From: Pseudomonas sp. WN033 | GTDB lineage: Bacteria > Pseudomonadota > Gammaproteobacteria > Pseudomonadales > Pseudomonadaceae | Assembly: GCA_002287035.1 (NCBI GenBank) | Contig: NSKG01000011.1 | Location: 1 to 64,000 of the forward strand | DNA length: 64,000 nucleotides | Direction of reading: 5' to 3' | Shown: positions 44,298-53,832 of the stretch, in pieces | How the letters are laid out: each line of letters begins with the position of its first letter | How positions within the stretch are numbered: position 1 is the stretch's first letter | Position numbers and translations under genes: made by a program | The notes under the pieces: generated by a model | Database searches by the model: none | The model's input: only the letters and a program-made list of their open reading frames with translations | What the model was told of the DNA's origin: nothing

Positions 44298-45020
44298 ATG
44301 ACCAGCGAAGGCGAAAAGATACTGATTGTCGATGACGATGTGCGCCTGCGGCGCCTGCTCGAACGCTACCTTTCCGAGCAGGGCTACCGGGTCCGGGCAG
44401 TGGAAAACACCGAGCAGATGGACCGTCTGCTGGCTCGCGAGATCTATGCGCTGATCGTGCTCGACCTGATGCTGCCCGGCGAGGACGGCCTGAGCGCCTG
44501 CAAACGCCTGCGCGATCAGGAGAACACCACACCGATCATCATGCTCACTGCCAAGGGTGATGAGACCAGCCGCATCCAGGGGCTGGAAATGGGTGCCGAC
44601 GACTACCTGCCCAAGCCATTCAATCCGCGGGAACTGGTGGCCCGGATCAAGGCCGTGCTGCGCCGTCAGGCCCCGCAGGTGCCCGGCGCCCCAGGCACCG
44701 AAGATGACGAAGTAACCTTCGGCGAATTCGTCCTCAGCCTGGCAACCCGTGAACTCAAGCGCGGCAATGAAGTGCACATGCTGACCACCGGTGAGTTCGC
44801 CGTGCTCAAGGCGCTGGTCCAGCACCCGCGTGAGCCGTTGACCCGCGACAAACTGATGCAACTGGCCCGTGGCCGCGAATGGGATGCGCTGGAGCGCTCG
44901 ATCGACGTGCAGATCTCGCGCCTGCGGCGCATGCTCGAACCCGATCCGTCCAAGCCGCGCTATATCCAGACGGTCTGGGGCGTCGGCTATGTATTCGTAC
45001 CGGACGGCAAGCATTCGTGA
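44298..45020 (+). CDS. ompR: Two-component response regulator OmpR
   Basis: A 240-residue regulator with a receiver domain (phosphoacceptor Asp56 in IVLDLMLPG, acidic pocket VDDD near residue 11, Lys in PKPFNPREL) and a winged-helix OmpR/PhoB DNA-binding domain ending YIQTVWGVGYVF. It controls envelope and osmotic responses together with EnvZ, whose GTG start overlaps its stop codon. The start at 44298 fits OmpR; upstream in-frame codons are unconserved. Confidence 0.95.
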   Translation: MTSEGEKILIVDDDVRLRRLLERYLSEQGYRVRAVENTEQMDRLLAREIYALIVLDLMLPGEDGLSACKRLRDQENTTPIIMLTAKGDETSRIQGLEMGADDYLPKPFNPRELVARIKAVLRRQAPQVPGAPGTEDDEVTFGEFVLSLATRELKRGNEVHMLTTGEFAVLKALVQHPREPLTRDKLMQLARGREWDALERSIDVQISRLRRMLEPDPSKPRYIQTVWGVGYVFVPDGKHS

Positions 45021-46321
45021 AAGGCGGCCCGGGCTGGCACCCCCTGCTGCCGCGCAGCTTCTTTGCCCGCACCATCCTGCTGGTTCTGCTGGTCACCCTG
45101 TTTTCCAAGGTGCTGACCATGGTCTACCTGCTGAGCAACGAAGATCTGCTGGTCGACCGCCAGTACAGCCATGGCGCGGCCATGCTGGTGCGCGCCTACT
45201 GGAGCTGCGACCCACAGGCCCGGGCCGATATCCAGGAGCTGACCGGTATTCATCTGGTGCATCAGGACCAGGTGCCGCGCGGCGAGGTTCACTGGCCCTA
45301 TTCCGGCATTTTCACCAACCAGCTGCGCGATGAGCTGGGCGATCGCACTCAGGTCCGGGTGCGGATTCAGGACGAGCCGGCGATCTGGGTTCATCAGCCC
45401 GGTTACGAAGAGCAATGGCTACGCCTGCCGCTGTATGCCCATCCGCTGCGCGGACAACGGGTCTGGCTGGTAGTCACCTGGCTGGTACTGATCGGCATGC
45501 TGTCGACCGCTGCCGCCTGGATTTTCGTCCGCCAGCTCAACCAGCCGCTCAAGGCCCTGGAGTTCGCCGCCCGACGCATCGGCCAGGGCCACAGTGTGCG
45601 ACTGCTCGATACCGGCGGGCCTGCGGAAATGGCCGAGGTCTACCGCGCCTTCAACCAGATGGCCCAGGATGTCGAACAGGCCAGTCGCGACCGCGCTCTG
45701 CTGCTGGCCGGTGTCTCCCATGACCTGCGCACGCCCTTGACCCGGATGCGCCTGTCCACCGAACTGCTGTCCAGTGCCGAGCCGGAACTGACCGACGGCA
45801 TGATCCGCGACATCGAGGACATGGACGCGATTCTCGACCAGTTCATGGCCTATATCCGCGACGGCAGCGACGAAGCTCTCGAGCCCGGCGACATCAATGA
45901 AGTGATTCGTGAAGTGGTAGCCCCGCTGAACACTGGTGAGGAACGGGTACGCCTGTGTCTGGAGCCGGTGCCGGAATTCAACTTCCGCCGTCTGTCGATC
46001 AAGCGGGTGATGACCAACCTGATCGAGAACGCACTCAATCATGGCGCCGGCAGTGGCGTGGAAATCTGTACCTACGTGACGCGAGCCGCCGCCCAGCCCT
46101 ATCTGGTGGTCAGCGTGCTCGACCGCGGGCCGGGGATCGATCCGAGCGAGAGCGAGGCGTTGTTTACCCCCTTCATTCGTGGCGACCGGGCGCGCTCGAC
46201 CACCGGCACCGGTCTGGGGCTGGCCATCGTCAAGCGCATCGCCGACAACCATGGCGCCACCGTACAGTTGCTCAACCGCAGCGGCGGCGGCACCGAGGCG
46301 CGCCTGAGCTTCCCGCTATAA
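45017..46321 (+). CDS. envZ: Osmosensor histidine kinase EnvZ
   Basis: A 434-residue sensor kinase with a membrane segment (about 17-39), a periplasmic domain, a second segment (about 149-170), a HAMP domain, the dimerisation box with phosphorylated His235 (AGVSHDLRTPLTRM) and an ATPase domain with NLIENALNHG, DRGPGI and GTGLGLAIV. No ATG precedes the first helix; the GTG at 45017 overlaps the ompR TGA (GTGA), so I take it as the start. It phosphorylates OmpR. Confidence 0.93.
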   Translation: MKGGPGWHPLLPRSFFARTILLVLLVTLFSKVLTMVYLLSNEDLLVDRQYSHGAAMLVRAYWSCDPQARADIQELTGIHLVHQDQVPRGEVHWPYSGIFTNQLRDELGDRTQVRVRIQDEPAIWVHQPGYEEQWLRLPLYAHPLRGQRVWLVVTWLVLIGMLSTAAAWIFVRQLNQPLKALEFAARRIGQGHSVRLLDTGGPAEMAEVYRAFNQMAQDVEQASRDRALLLAGVSHDLRTPLTRMRLSTELLSSAEPELTDGMIRDIEDMDAILDQFMAYIRDGSDEALEPGDINEVIREVVAPLNTGEERVRLCLEPVPEFNFRRLSIKRVMTNLIENALNHGAGSGVEICTYVTRAAAQPYLVVSVLDRGPGIDPSESEALFTPFIRGDRARSTTGTGLGLAIVKRIADNHGATVQLLNRSGGGTEARLSFPL

Positions 46322-46330
46322 GGCGCGGAC

Positions 46331-46807
46331 TCAGGCCCGCGCGCTGACCAGTCCGGCCTCGACCAGCGCCTGCTCGATGGCCAGCAGGTCAGGAATCAGC
46401 AACGCCTGACTTTCTTCGGCCAGATGGACCGGCTGCTGAACATAGGCGCTGGCCGGCCCGGCAGTCTCAATCTCGCCGCGCAGAACCTTGCGCGAGCGGG
46501 GAATGCCATACACTCGCAGACCAATGAAACCCAGTCCGGCATGGCGACCCAGGGCATTGAGCACCAGCACCCGGGGAGCTGGGCGCTCGGTCGTCAGCGG
46601 CTCCTGCTGCAGCAGCCGCTCCGGATCGATCAGCGGCACCTGCTGCTCACGCCAGCGGGTCCAGCCAAGAAACCAGTCAGGCCCCTGTTCGGCAGGCTGG
46701 GTAAGCCGATAGCCGACCAGTTCGGCCACCGCAACGTTGGGTAACAGCAAAGGTTGTTCGGCCAGCGGCACGATCAAACCATTGAGACTTTCCAGCGCAT
46801 CCGCCAT
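46331..46807 (-). CDS. chpC: CheW-like chemosensory protein ChpC
   Basis: A 158-residue CheW-domain protein (LIVPLAEQPLLLPNVAVAELVGY) at the end of the pil-chp cluster. ChpC is thought to be a second adaptor linking receptors or other inputs to the ChpA kinase. AGGAGG precedes the ATG at 46807. The chpD and chpE genes that I recall following in Pseudomonas aeruginosa are absent; envZ converges 9 bp away. Confidence 0.9.
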   Translation of the reverse strand: MADALESLNGLIVPLAEQPLLLPNVAVAELVGYRLTQPAEQGPDWFLGWTRWREQQVPLIDPERLLQQEPLTTERPAPRVLVLNALGRHAGLGFIGLRVYGIPRSRKVLRGEIETAGPASAYVQQPVHLAEESQALLIPDLLAIEQALVEAGLVSARA

Positions 46808-46839
46808 GCGGACTGTCCTCCTGGGTTGGTGAGCGCCGG

Positions 46840-47805
46840 CTACAGGGCCAGCGGCCATTCCTGTTGCAACCAGCGCTGCAAGGCGCCGGCCAGCTCCACC
46901 GGGGAGCCGTGAAAATGACTGAAGCCCGCCTGCTGAACCGCTCCGGGCATGGTCGCGCAAGCTGCCGTCTCAGCACTTTGGGTCCAAACCTCGACGCCTT
47001 GCTGACGCAAACGACCGCAGGCGGCAACGCCATCTTCCCCCATGCCACTGAAGATGATCGCCCCACAGGCGGGGGAAAAACTGGCCGCCACCTCATCCAG
47101 CAGGGCCTCAATCGACGGCTGATAGGGGCCAGGCCAAGGTTCATCGAGCAACCGCAAATGCCCTCCCGGGCCAAAACGCAGACGCCGGCCAATCGGCGCC
47201 ACCAGCACCTCGCCGTCATGCAACCGGGCACCCTGACGGCAGTTGATAATCCGCCAGCGATTATGCCGGCCCAGGATTTGCGGCAACTGCTGCTCGAACG
47301 CCGGATCGATATGCTGGGCATAGATGAAAGCGATCGGCAGATCAGCCGGCAGGGCATCGAGAAAGCTCTTGACCGCCGCCGGCCCGCCAAGCGACGCCCC
47401 CAACACCCAAACGCAGCGGGCGTTGTCACCGACCGGCGCAGCCGGCAACATGCTGAGACAGGCCGGCGTCCCGTCTGGCGGCGGCCCCAACAGCGGCAAC
47501 AGCTTGCCATACAAGCGGCGCAGCCAGCGTCGGTAATCGTCACTGTCAGATTCGGGGATCTCGCCAGCGCCAAACAGCACCGGCACCTGACTGTACTCCA
47601 GTAACCAGTCCGCCAAGGGCGACTCGTCGGCCAGCTCGACCAGCCAGGCATCAGTCGCCACCTGCTGCAACGCCCGCCGTGTCAGCTGGGCCGGCGGTTC
47701 GGCAAACACCACCTGATAACCGAAACTGCTCAGGCTCTGGTGCAAATGCTGACGTCGTCGCTCCTGGCTGACCAGCAGAGCAATGCGCCCGGCGCTATCA
47801 GCCAC
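46840..47805 (-). CDS. chpB: Chemoreceptor methylesterase ChpB (CheB type)
   Basis: A 321-residue CheB-type esterase that removes methyl groups from PilJ. The catalytic domain has Ser138 (LGASLGGPAAV), His165 (YAQHIDPAF) and Asp258 (SGMGEDGV). The N-terminal receiver-like domain lacks a recognisable phosphoacceptor Asp (AWLVELADES). I chose GTG at 47805, overlapping the chpA stop by 8 bp; an ATG further upstream would lie deep in chpA. Confidence 0.88.
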   Translation of the reverse strand: MADSAGRIALLVSQERRRQHLHQSLSSFGYQVVFAEPPAQLTRRALQQVATDAWLVELADESPLADWLLEYSQVPVLFGAGEIPESDSDDYRRWLRRLYGKLLPLLGPPPDGTPACLSMLPAAPVGDNARCVWVLGASLGGPAAVKSFLDALPADLPIAFIYAQHIDPAFEQQLPQILGRHNRWRIINCRQGARLHDGEVLVAPIGRRLRFGPGGHLRLLDEPWPGPYQPSIEALLDEVAASFSPACGAIIFSGMGEDGVAACGRLRQQGVEVWTQSAETAACATMPGAVQQAGFSHFHGSPVELAGALQRWLQQEWPLAL

Positions 47806-50800
47806 GTTCGGCGACCAGCGCTTCGATCCGTTCGAGCAATTGCGCTTCCTGATAGGGTTTACCGAGATAATCATTGACCCCGATCGACAGTGCCCGCTCG
47901 CGGTGTTTCTCCCCGGTACGCGAGGTGATCATAATGATCGGCAGGTCCCGCAGGCGCTCGTCGTGGCGGATCAGGGTGGCAACCTCGAAGCCATCCATGC
48001 GCGGCATCTCGATATCCAGCAGCACCACATCCGGTTGAATTTCCTGCAATTTGGCGATGGCCTCGACCCCGTCCTTGGCGGTTACCGCCTCCATTCCGTG
48101 CCGCTCCAGCAGACGCGAAGTCACTTTACGCACGGTGATCGAATCATCTACCACCATGACCAGCGGCGGACGCTCCTCAATCAGTTCATCGGCGTCCTGC
48201 GCAACAAGCGGATGCAGTTGAGAGTGAGCCTGCTGGGCACGGATCACCGCCAACAGGTCAAGAATCACCACTACTCGGCCGTCACCCAGAATGGTGGCGC
48301 CGGAGATCCCCGGTACCACGGCGAACTGTTTGCCCAGCCCCTTTACCACGATCTCGCGCGAGCCGGCCAACGCGTCGACCTGAACCGCCACGCTGTGCTC
48401 GGCACTGCGTACCAGGATCACCGGCAACGGCAGGCTGTGGCCGCTCAGTTTAGGTTGCTGACCGGTTACCAGCAGATCCCCCAGGTAGCGCAGGTCATAG
48501 CGTTTGCCGGCATATTCGAACGGCGGCGCATCTGGAGCGTAATAGGCTTCCAGCTCATAGCCGGAGACCCGCACGATACCCTCTACGGTGTTGAGCGGAA
48601 TGGCATACAGGTCTTCACCCGAATACACCATCAGTGCACGGTTGACCGATACGGTAAACGGCAGACGAATGGTAAAGGTCGTGCCCTGGCCCGGCTCGGT
48701 TGCCAGCAGCATGCTGCCACCCAGTTGCTTGACCTCAGCATTGACCACATCCATGCCGACCCCGCGACCGGAAATCTGAGTCACCTGCTCAGCAGTCGAA
48801 AAGCCCGCCTCCAGGATGAACTGCAACACTTCCTGGTCGCTAAGATCGGCATCGGCGTCCATCAGACCGCGCTCGATGGCTTTCTGACGCACCGCCTCAA
48901 GCCGAATACCGGCACCGTCATCCGCCAGCGTCAGGACGATATCACCCCCCTCACGGCGCAGATCCAGCACGATCTGCCCCTGCTCGGACTTACCACTCTC
49001 CAGCCGCCTGTCGGGCAGCTCGATACCGTGGTCTATGGCGTTGCGCAGCATGTGTTCAAGCGGACCAATCATCCGTTCCAGTACGCTGCGATCCATCTCG
49101 CCTTCGGCATTGTCGACCTGCAGCTCGACCTGCTTGCCCAGCTCGGAGGACACCTGGCGCACGACCCGACGCAAGCGCGGCAGCAGCCGGTCGAACGGCA
49201 CCATGCGGGTACGCATCAGACCTTCCTGCAGCTCGGTATTGACCCGGGCCTGCTGCAGCAGCAGGGTTTCGGCATCCCGCGCGCGGCTGGCCAGGGTTTC
49301 CTTCAGGTCGAGCAAGTCGGAAGCCGACTCGAACAGCGAACGCGACAGTTGCTGGAGCTGCGAGTAGCGGTCCATCTCCAGCGGGTCGAACTCATCGTAA
49401 TCCTGGCCGGTTTCCTCATGGTGACGGGACAGAATCTGCGCCTGGGTTTCCATGTCCAGGCGTCGGAGCTGGTCACGTACCCGCTCGATGGTACTTTCCA
49501 CATCGCCCAGGGTCTGACTCAGGTCATTAACCTGCTGTTCGATCCGGCCACGGAAGATCGAGGTTTCACCGGCCAGGTTGACCAGTTCCTCAAGCAGGCT
49601 GGCCGAGACCTTGACACTTTCCTGGGCGGCGCCACGACTGCTGTTACTCTGGGCCGGCTCGCCGGCTTCCATAGCCTGGCGCAGCAGTGCCTTGACCTCA
49701 GCCAGAGTTGGCTGCTCTGGCTCAGCGACCGTCGGCAACGCCGCAGCCGGCGCTGGCTCGGCCGGCATCGGAGTCCATACCACCGGCGCCGGCTCTTCGT
49801 CCTGCCCGGCCAGCAGTTCCAGGCCGTTCTGCAATTGCGCCAGCGCCTGATACAGCGACTCATCGCTGGCACCAGCACTCAGAGCCTGTTCCAGCCCCTT
49901 GGCCTGCTCGGCCAGGGTATGCTGGCCGGCCAGACGGGCACTACCCTTAAAGGTTTGCAGCCGGTGCGACAGCTCCTGACTGGCCGTCGATTCGTCGCGC
50001 CGGGCCAACAGTTCATCACACGGCAGCAGCAGATCACGGCCCTCCTCGAGGAACATCTGCAACATGCCCGGCAAGCTCGGTGCCGGGGCTGGCGCGACTG
50101 GCACCGGCTCGCTGGGTTTGGCCGGCGGCACAGCCGCACGCGACTGTTCGGGCAGTCTGGGCGGCTGCTCCGGGTCAACGCGGAACGCACGAATGCAGGC
50201 AATCAGCGCCTGACCATCGTCGATCGCCCGATTGGCAACCACACCTTCAACCATTTCCGCCAGACTGTCGTGGCAGGCGTGCAGCAGATCGGCCAGCCCG
50301 GCACTGGGCAGGTAACGCTGGTTACCCAGCCCCTCGTAGAGATACTCCAGTTCGTGCGCCAGATCACCCACCGGGCGAATCTCGGCCATGCGCGCGCCAC
50401 CTTTAAGAGTGTGCAGATCACGCTGCAAGGCTTCCACCGCCAGGGTGTTGTCGGTGTCGGCCAGCCACTGCTGCAAGCTGGCAGCGGCGCTGTCGATGAT
50501 TTCCTGCGCTTCCTCAAGGAAGATCTCGACCAATTCCGGATCAGTACCGGCCTGCTCCGGGTGCCAGGCATTGCTCAAGGGCATCGCTGGCTCCGGGCGC
50601 GCCGAACGCAGCAAGCCCTGCAAGGCTTCGATCTCGGCCTGCGCCGAGGCCACATGCTGATGCGCGGCGACCTGATCCATCATGGTGATCAGGCGCTCGT
50701 GCGCCTCGGCCAGCACCGGCCAGTCAACCTGCTCCTGCGGCAATTGCCCGCTATACAGCGCCCCATGTACATCTTCGAGCGCCTGACATAGCTGCTCGAT

Positions 50801-53800
50801 CGCTTCCAGCTCGACCTCACCGGCCACCTCACCCAGCGCCCGAAGGCTGCCGACCAGGGCCTGGCTGTCGATGCTGTGCGGATCGGCCTGCAACTGGTCA
50901 CCGGCATCCAGCAGCAACTCAACCCCTTCGGTGAGGAAAATTGACAGCAGCCCGGCATCGGCCCGGCCACTTTCCAGGTCGGCGCGGCTGGCGTCACGGG
51001 CTTTCATGCCCTGTTCATGCAGATCCTTGACCCGGACCAGCAACGCCTCGGTGCCGGCAATCGGCTGTTGCGGGGCATGATCCAGCTGCGCAATACCAAC
51101 CCGGATCAGCGCCAGTGCATCGCACAGCAACTCCACCAGCGGCTGTTCAACCGGGACAAGATTGGCCTTGAAGTCCTTGATCAGTTTTTCCAGCGGCGTC
51201 GCCAATTGGGCAATCGGCTGGATACCGGCCATATGGGCGCTGCCCTTGAGCGTGTGCAAGGCACGCTGCAGGGCATCACTGGCCGGGCGCGGCAAGCCTT
51301 GGGCGCACTGAGCGACGAAGCTCTCGACCTGCTCCAGGTGAGCCTGCGCCTCGTTGCGAAAGATTTCCAGCAGGATCGGGTCCATGCCCGATGAATCATC
51401 GGCGGGCAGTTGCGCCACTGCGGCATCAGCTTCGGGCTCGGGCGTGGTGTCAAACTCGGCAACCGGTGCCAAGAGCTCTTCCCCTGTACTGGCTGTCTCC
51501 GCCCAGTCGGTCAGCTCCAGCTCTTCGCTCTCGACCACTGGCAACGACCCGGATAGCGGCTCTGTCACCGGTTCAGTCTGTGGCTCAGACTCAGCTGTCC
51601 CCATAACCTCAGACAGGCCCGCTTCAACCTCGGTTTCACCTTGCGACAAAGCATCGGCCCAGGCGCTCAGGCGGCTCACCTCAGGAAGCGTCTGCTGAAC
51701 ACCACCAGCAAAGTCTTCGACCAGTTGTGGCATCAACGCGCGCACGGTGTTGACTACCTGGAAGACCTCATCGCCGAGTTCGATACTGCGGTCGATCACC
51801 CGGTTGAGCATGTTCTCAACCGACCAGGCCAACTCGGCCAGGATCGTCGCCTTGACCATCCGACCACTGCCCTTGAGGGTGTGGAACGCCCGCCGGACTT
51901 CAGCCAGGGGTTTGCGATCTTCGGGATCGGCCTGCCATTGCGGTGTGAACTCGGCCAGCGTCTCCAGTACCTCGCCAGCTTCTTCGACGAAGATTTCCAC
52001 CAGTTCGGCGTCCAGCTCGTCGTCCTGCTCCTCAGCCTCGGACTCGGGCGCTGCGCTGCTGACTGGCTCAGCCTCGGCCTGCGGGGTTTGTGGTTCGGCC
52101 TGCTCTGCCGCAGCCGGCTCCAGCGAAGCGGCTGGGTCAAAGCCCAGACTCTTCAAACGCTCTTCAGCCACGGCGAGAATACCGTCACTGCGCTCGGTAT
52201 CGTCTTCAGCCAGCCGCTCCAGGTAATAGTCGATACTGGTGATCACATCGGCCAGGGCATCCAGCGACACCCAGTCCGGAATCCGCCGCTCAGCCAGCAG
52301 CCGTTCATTGATATAACGCCGACACAGCGCTATCACCTGGGCTGCACGCTCCAGCGGCAACATGGCCAAGCCACCACGAATGCTGTTGAGCAGGTCATCG
52401 ACCGGGGCCAGGTGCGCATGATCCCACTGGTTGGCAATGAAGGCGTTGATCGCTTCGCGGGTCTGCTCCAGGGCGTTGCGCGCCTCCGTGACCACCTGCT
52501 GCTGGACATGCAGCATGTCTCTGGCCACCGCCAGGCGTTGCGCATCTTCACCCGTTGCCGCATCACTGCCATCCTGTCGCTCCAGACCGGCAATGCCTTG
52601 CAAGCTGGCCTCGACAAACAGCAGCCCGCCGGCTACATCCATCAAGGCCGTATCATTGATCTCTGCCGTACCGCCTACCAGCTCCTGCAGACGCTCGATC
52701 TGCTCGCCCAACACCAGACGCGGCTGCCCCAGACCGAGCATGGCAAGGGTATCGGCGATCTGCTTCATGGTCGGCAGCAGTCCGGCCAGGGTGTCCGGCT
52801 GGCTACGATCACCACGGACAAACAGATCAAGCTGATCCTTGACCTGCAGCAGTTCTTCGTTGAGCGCCAACACCACCGAATGCAGTGCGCTGCGATCCGG
52901 TCCTACCAGCCGACTGCCGCTGGCCTGGGCCGCGCGGTCGGCATCACTCAATAAGGCCTGCAACTGATAGCGCTGTTTGAGCGCATCCAGACGCGGGCTG
53001 CCGCCCGGACTCTTGGCCACGTAGAACAGCAGATTGCGAATCAGCTCCGGCGGCGGTGGCGGCAATTCAGGCTCACTGGCCTGATCCTGCAACTGACGCA
53101 GTTCGCGGTCAGCCTGACGCAGAAGCTGACGCACCGAGGCGCCGTTGTCGATGCTGCCGTACTCCAGGCCCTCGGCCAGTCCGGCGAAGATGGTCCATAG
53201 CTCGGCGTGCGGGCGGCCACGACACAGCGTTTCCAACCGGGCAAAAACCTTACCCAATTGCTGGCAACTGGACGGCAAGTCCTGCTCGCGAATGATATTG
53301 GCCTGCAACATCTGCAGCGCCTGACGCAACTTGCGCAACTGGCGCACCGCACCGGCATCAAACACCTCGGCGCTGGACGATTCGGCTTGTCCGGCCACCT
53401 CGATTTCCGGGCTGAACAGGGCATTTTCCGACAACAGTTTCTCGCCCCGCGCCGTGCGCATGTCATTGAGCAGCGGCAGCAGCACCAACGGCAGGTCACG
53501 TCGGCCACTCTGAACACGGTCCAGATAGGTCGGCATTTGCAGGATGGCCTGCATCAGGACATCAAGCGCCTCGCCATCACGCCTGGCCACACCACTCATC
53601 AGCGCCTGTGCCAGCTTTTCCATTTCCTCGGCCAGCAGCGCCGCACCATAAAACTCGACCATCTGCAAGGTGCCATGGACCTGGTGGATATAGGTCAGGC
53701 AAAAGCGCAGACGCGTAGAATCCTCAGGCGTCTCGACAAAGGCTTCCAGGGCCTGGCGGGCCTGGTTGAGCGTCTCGGAAATTTCGCCTTTGACCCAGTC

Positions 53801-53830
53801 GAGGGCGACATAATCATGCCGATCAGCCAT
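47798..53830 (-). CDS. chpA: Hybrid chemosensory histidine kinase ChpA with multiple phosphotransfer domains
   Basis: A 2010-residue CheA-type kinase of the Pil-Chp system. Phosphotransfer (Hpt) motifs are visible near residues 649 (HTLKGSGRM), 859 (HTLKGSAHM) and 1140 (HTLKGGARM). Degenerate ones are near 51 (HQVHGTLQM) and 1291 (QTFKGSARL, Gln in place of His). Then come the CheA dimer and ATPase domains (N box HMLRNAIDHGIELP near 1595, GRGVGMDVVNAEV), a CheW domain, and a C-terminal receiver with Asp near 1939 (VVLLDIEMPRMDG). It phosphorylates PilG and PilH to control twitching and surface sensing. Start ATG 53830 follows GGAG. Confidence 0.95.
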   Translation of the reverse strand: MADRHDYVALDWVKGEISETLNQARQALEAFVETPEDSTRLRFCLTYIHQVHGTLQMVEFYGAALLAEEMEKLAQALMSGVARRDGEALDVLMQAILQMPTYLDRVQSGRRDLPLVLLPLLNDMRTARGEKLLSENALFSPEIEVAGQAESSSAEVFDAGAVRQLRKLRQALQMLQANIIREQDLPSSCQQLGKVFARLETLCRGRPHAELWTIFAGLAEGLEYGSIDNGASVRQLLRQADRELRQLQDQASEPELPPPPPELIRNLLFYVAKSPGGSPRLDALKQRYQLQALLSDADRAAQASGSRLVGPDRSALHSVVLALNEELLQVKDQLDLFVRGDRSQPDTLAGLLPTMKQIADTLAMLGLGQPRLVLGEQIERLQELVGGTAEINDTALMDVAGGLLFVEASLQGIAGLERQDGSDAATGEDAQRLAVARDMLHVQQQVVTEARNALEQTREAINAFIANQWDHAHLAPVDDLLNSIRGGLAMLPLERAAQVIALCRRYINERLLAERRIPDWVSLDALADVITSIDYYLERLAEDDTERSDGILAVAEERLKSLGFDPAASLEPAAAEQAEPQTPQAEAEPVSSAAPESEAEEQDDELDAELVEIFVEEAGEVLETLAEFTPQWQADPEDRKPLAEVRRAFHTLKGSGRMVKATILAELAWSVENMLNRVIDRSIELGDEVFQVVNTVRALMPQLVEDFAGGVQQTLPEVSRLSAWADALSQGETEVEAGLSEVMGTAESEPQTEPVTEPLSGSLPVVESEELELTDWAETASTGEELLAPVAEFDTTPEPEADAAVAQLPADDSSGMDPILLEIFRNEAQAHLEQVESFVAQCAQGLPRPASDALQRALHTLKGSAHMAGIQPIAQLATPLEKLIKDFKANLVPVEQPLVELLCDALALIRVGIAQLDHAPQQPIAGTEALLVRVKDLHEQGMKARDASRADLESGRADAGLLSIFLTEGVELLLDAGDQLQADPHSIDSQALVGSLRALGEVAGEVELEAIEQLCQALEDVHGALYSGQLPQEQVDWPVLAEAHERLITMMDQVAAHQHVASAQAEIEALQGLLRSARPEPAMPLSNAWHPEQAGTDPELVEIFLEEAQEIIDSAAASLQQWLADTDNTLAVEALQRDLHTLKGGARMAEIRPVGDLAHELEYLYEGLGNQRYLPSAGLADLLHACHDSLAEMVEGVVANRAIDDGQALIACIRAFRVDPEQPPRLPEQSRAAVPPAKPSEPVPVAPAPAPSLPGMLQMFLEEGRDLLLPCDELLARRDESTASQELSHRLQTFKGSARLAGQHTLAEQAKGLEQALSAGASDESLYQALAQLQNGLELLAGQDEEPAPVVWTPMPAEPAPAAALPTVAEPEQPTLAEVKALLRQAMEAGEPAQSNSSRGAAQESVKVSASLLEELVNLAGETSIFRGRIEQQVNDLSQTLGDVESTIERVRDQLRRLDMETQAQILSRHHEETGQDYDEFDPLEMDRYSQLQQLSRSLFESASDLLDLKETLASRARDAETLLLQQARVNTELQEGLMRTRMVPFDRLLPRLRRVVRQVSSELGKQVELQVDNAEGEMDRSVLERMIGPLEHMLRNAIDHGIELPDRRLESGKSEQGQIVLDLRREGGDIVLTLADDGAGIRLEAVRQKAIERGLMDADADLSDQEVLQFILEAGFSTAEQVTQISGRGVGMDVVNAEVKQLGGSMLLATEPGQGTTFTIRLPFTVSVNRALMVYSGEDLYAIPLNTVEGIVRVSGYELEAYYAPDAPPFEYAGKRYDLRYLGDLLVTGQQPKLSGHSLPLPVILVRSAEHSVAVQVDALAGSREIVVKGLGKQFAVVPGISGATILGDGRVVVILDLLAVIRAQQAHSQLHPLVAQDADELIEERPPLVMVVDDSITVRKVTSRLLERHGMEAVTAKDGVEAIAKLQEIQPDVVLLDIEMPRMDGFEVATLIRHDERLRDLPIIMITSRTGEKHRERALSIGVNDYLGKPYQEAQLLERIEALVAERG

Positions 53831-53832
53831 AT

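Noticed and set aside
45029..45044. TGGCAC followed by CCCCTGC inside envZ, resembling a sigma-54 promoter
   Set aside because: The -12 element TTGC is absent and it lies within a coding region.
47783..50791. Very long open frame (about 1000 codons) on the plus strand opposite chpA
   Set aside because: It is the antisense shadow of chpA; its composition is low-complexity Gln/His/Arg/Leu and it has no domain similarity or ribosome site.
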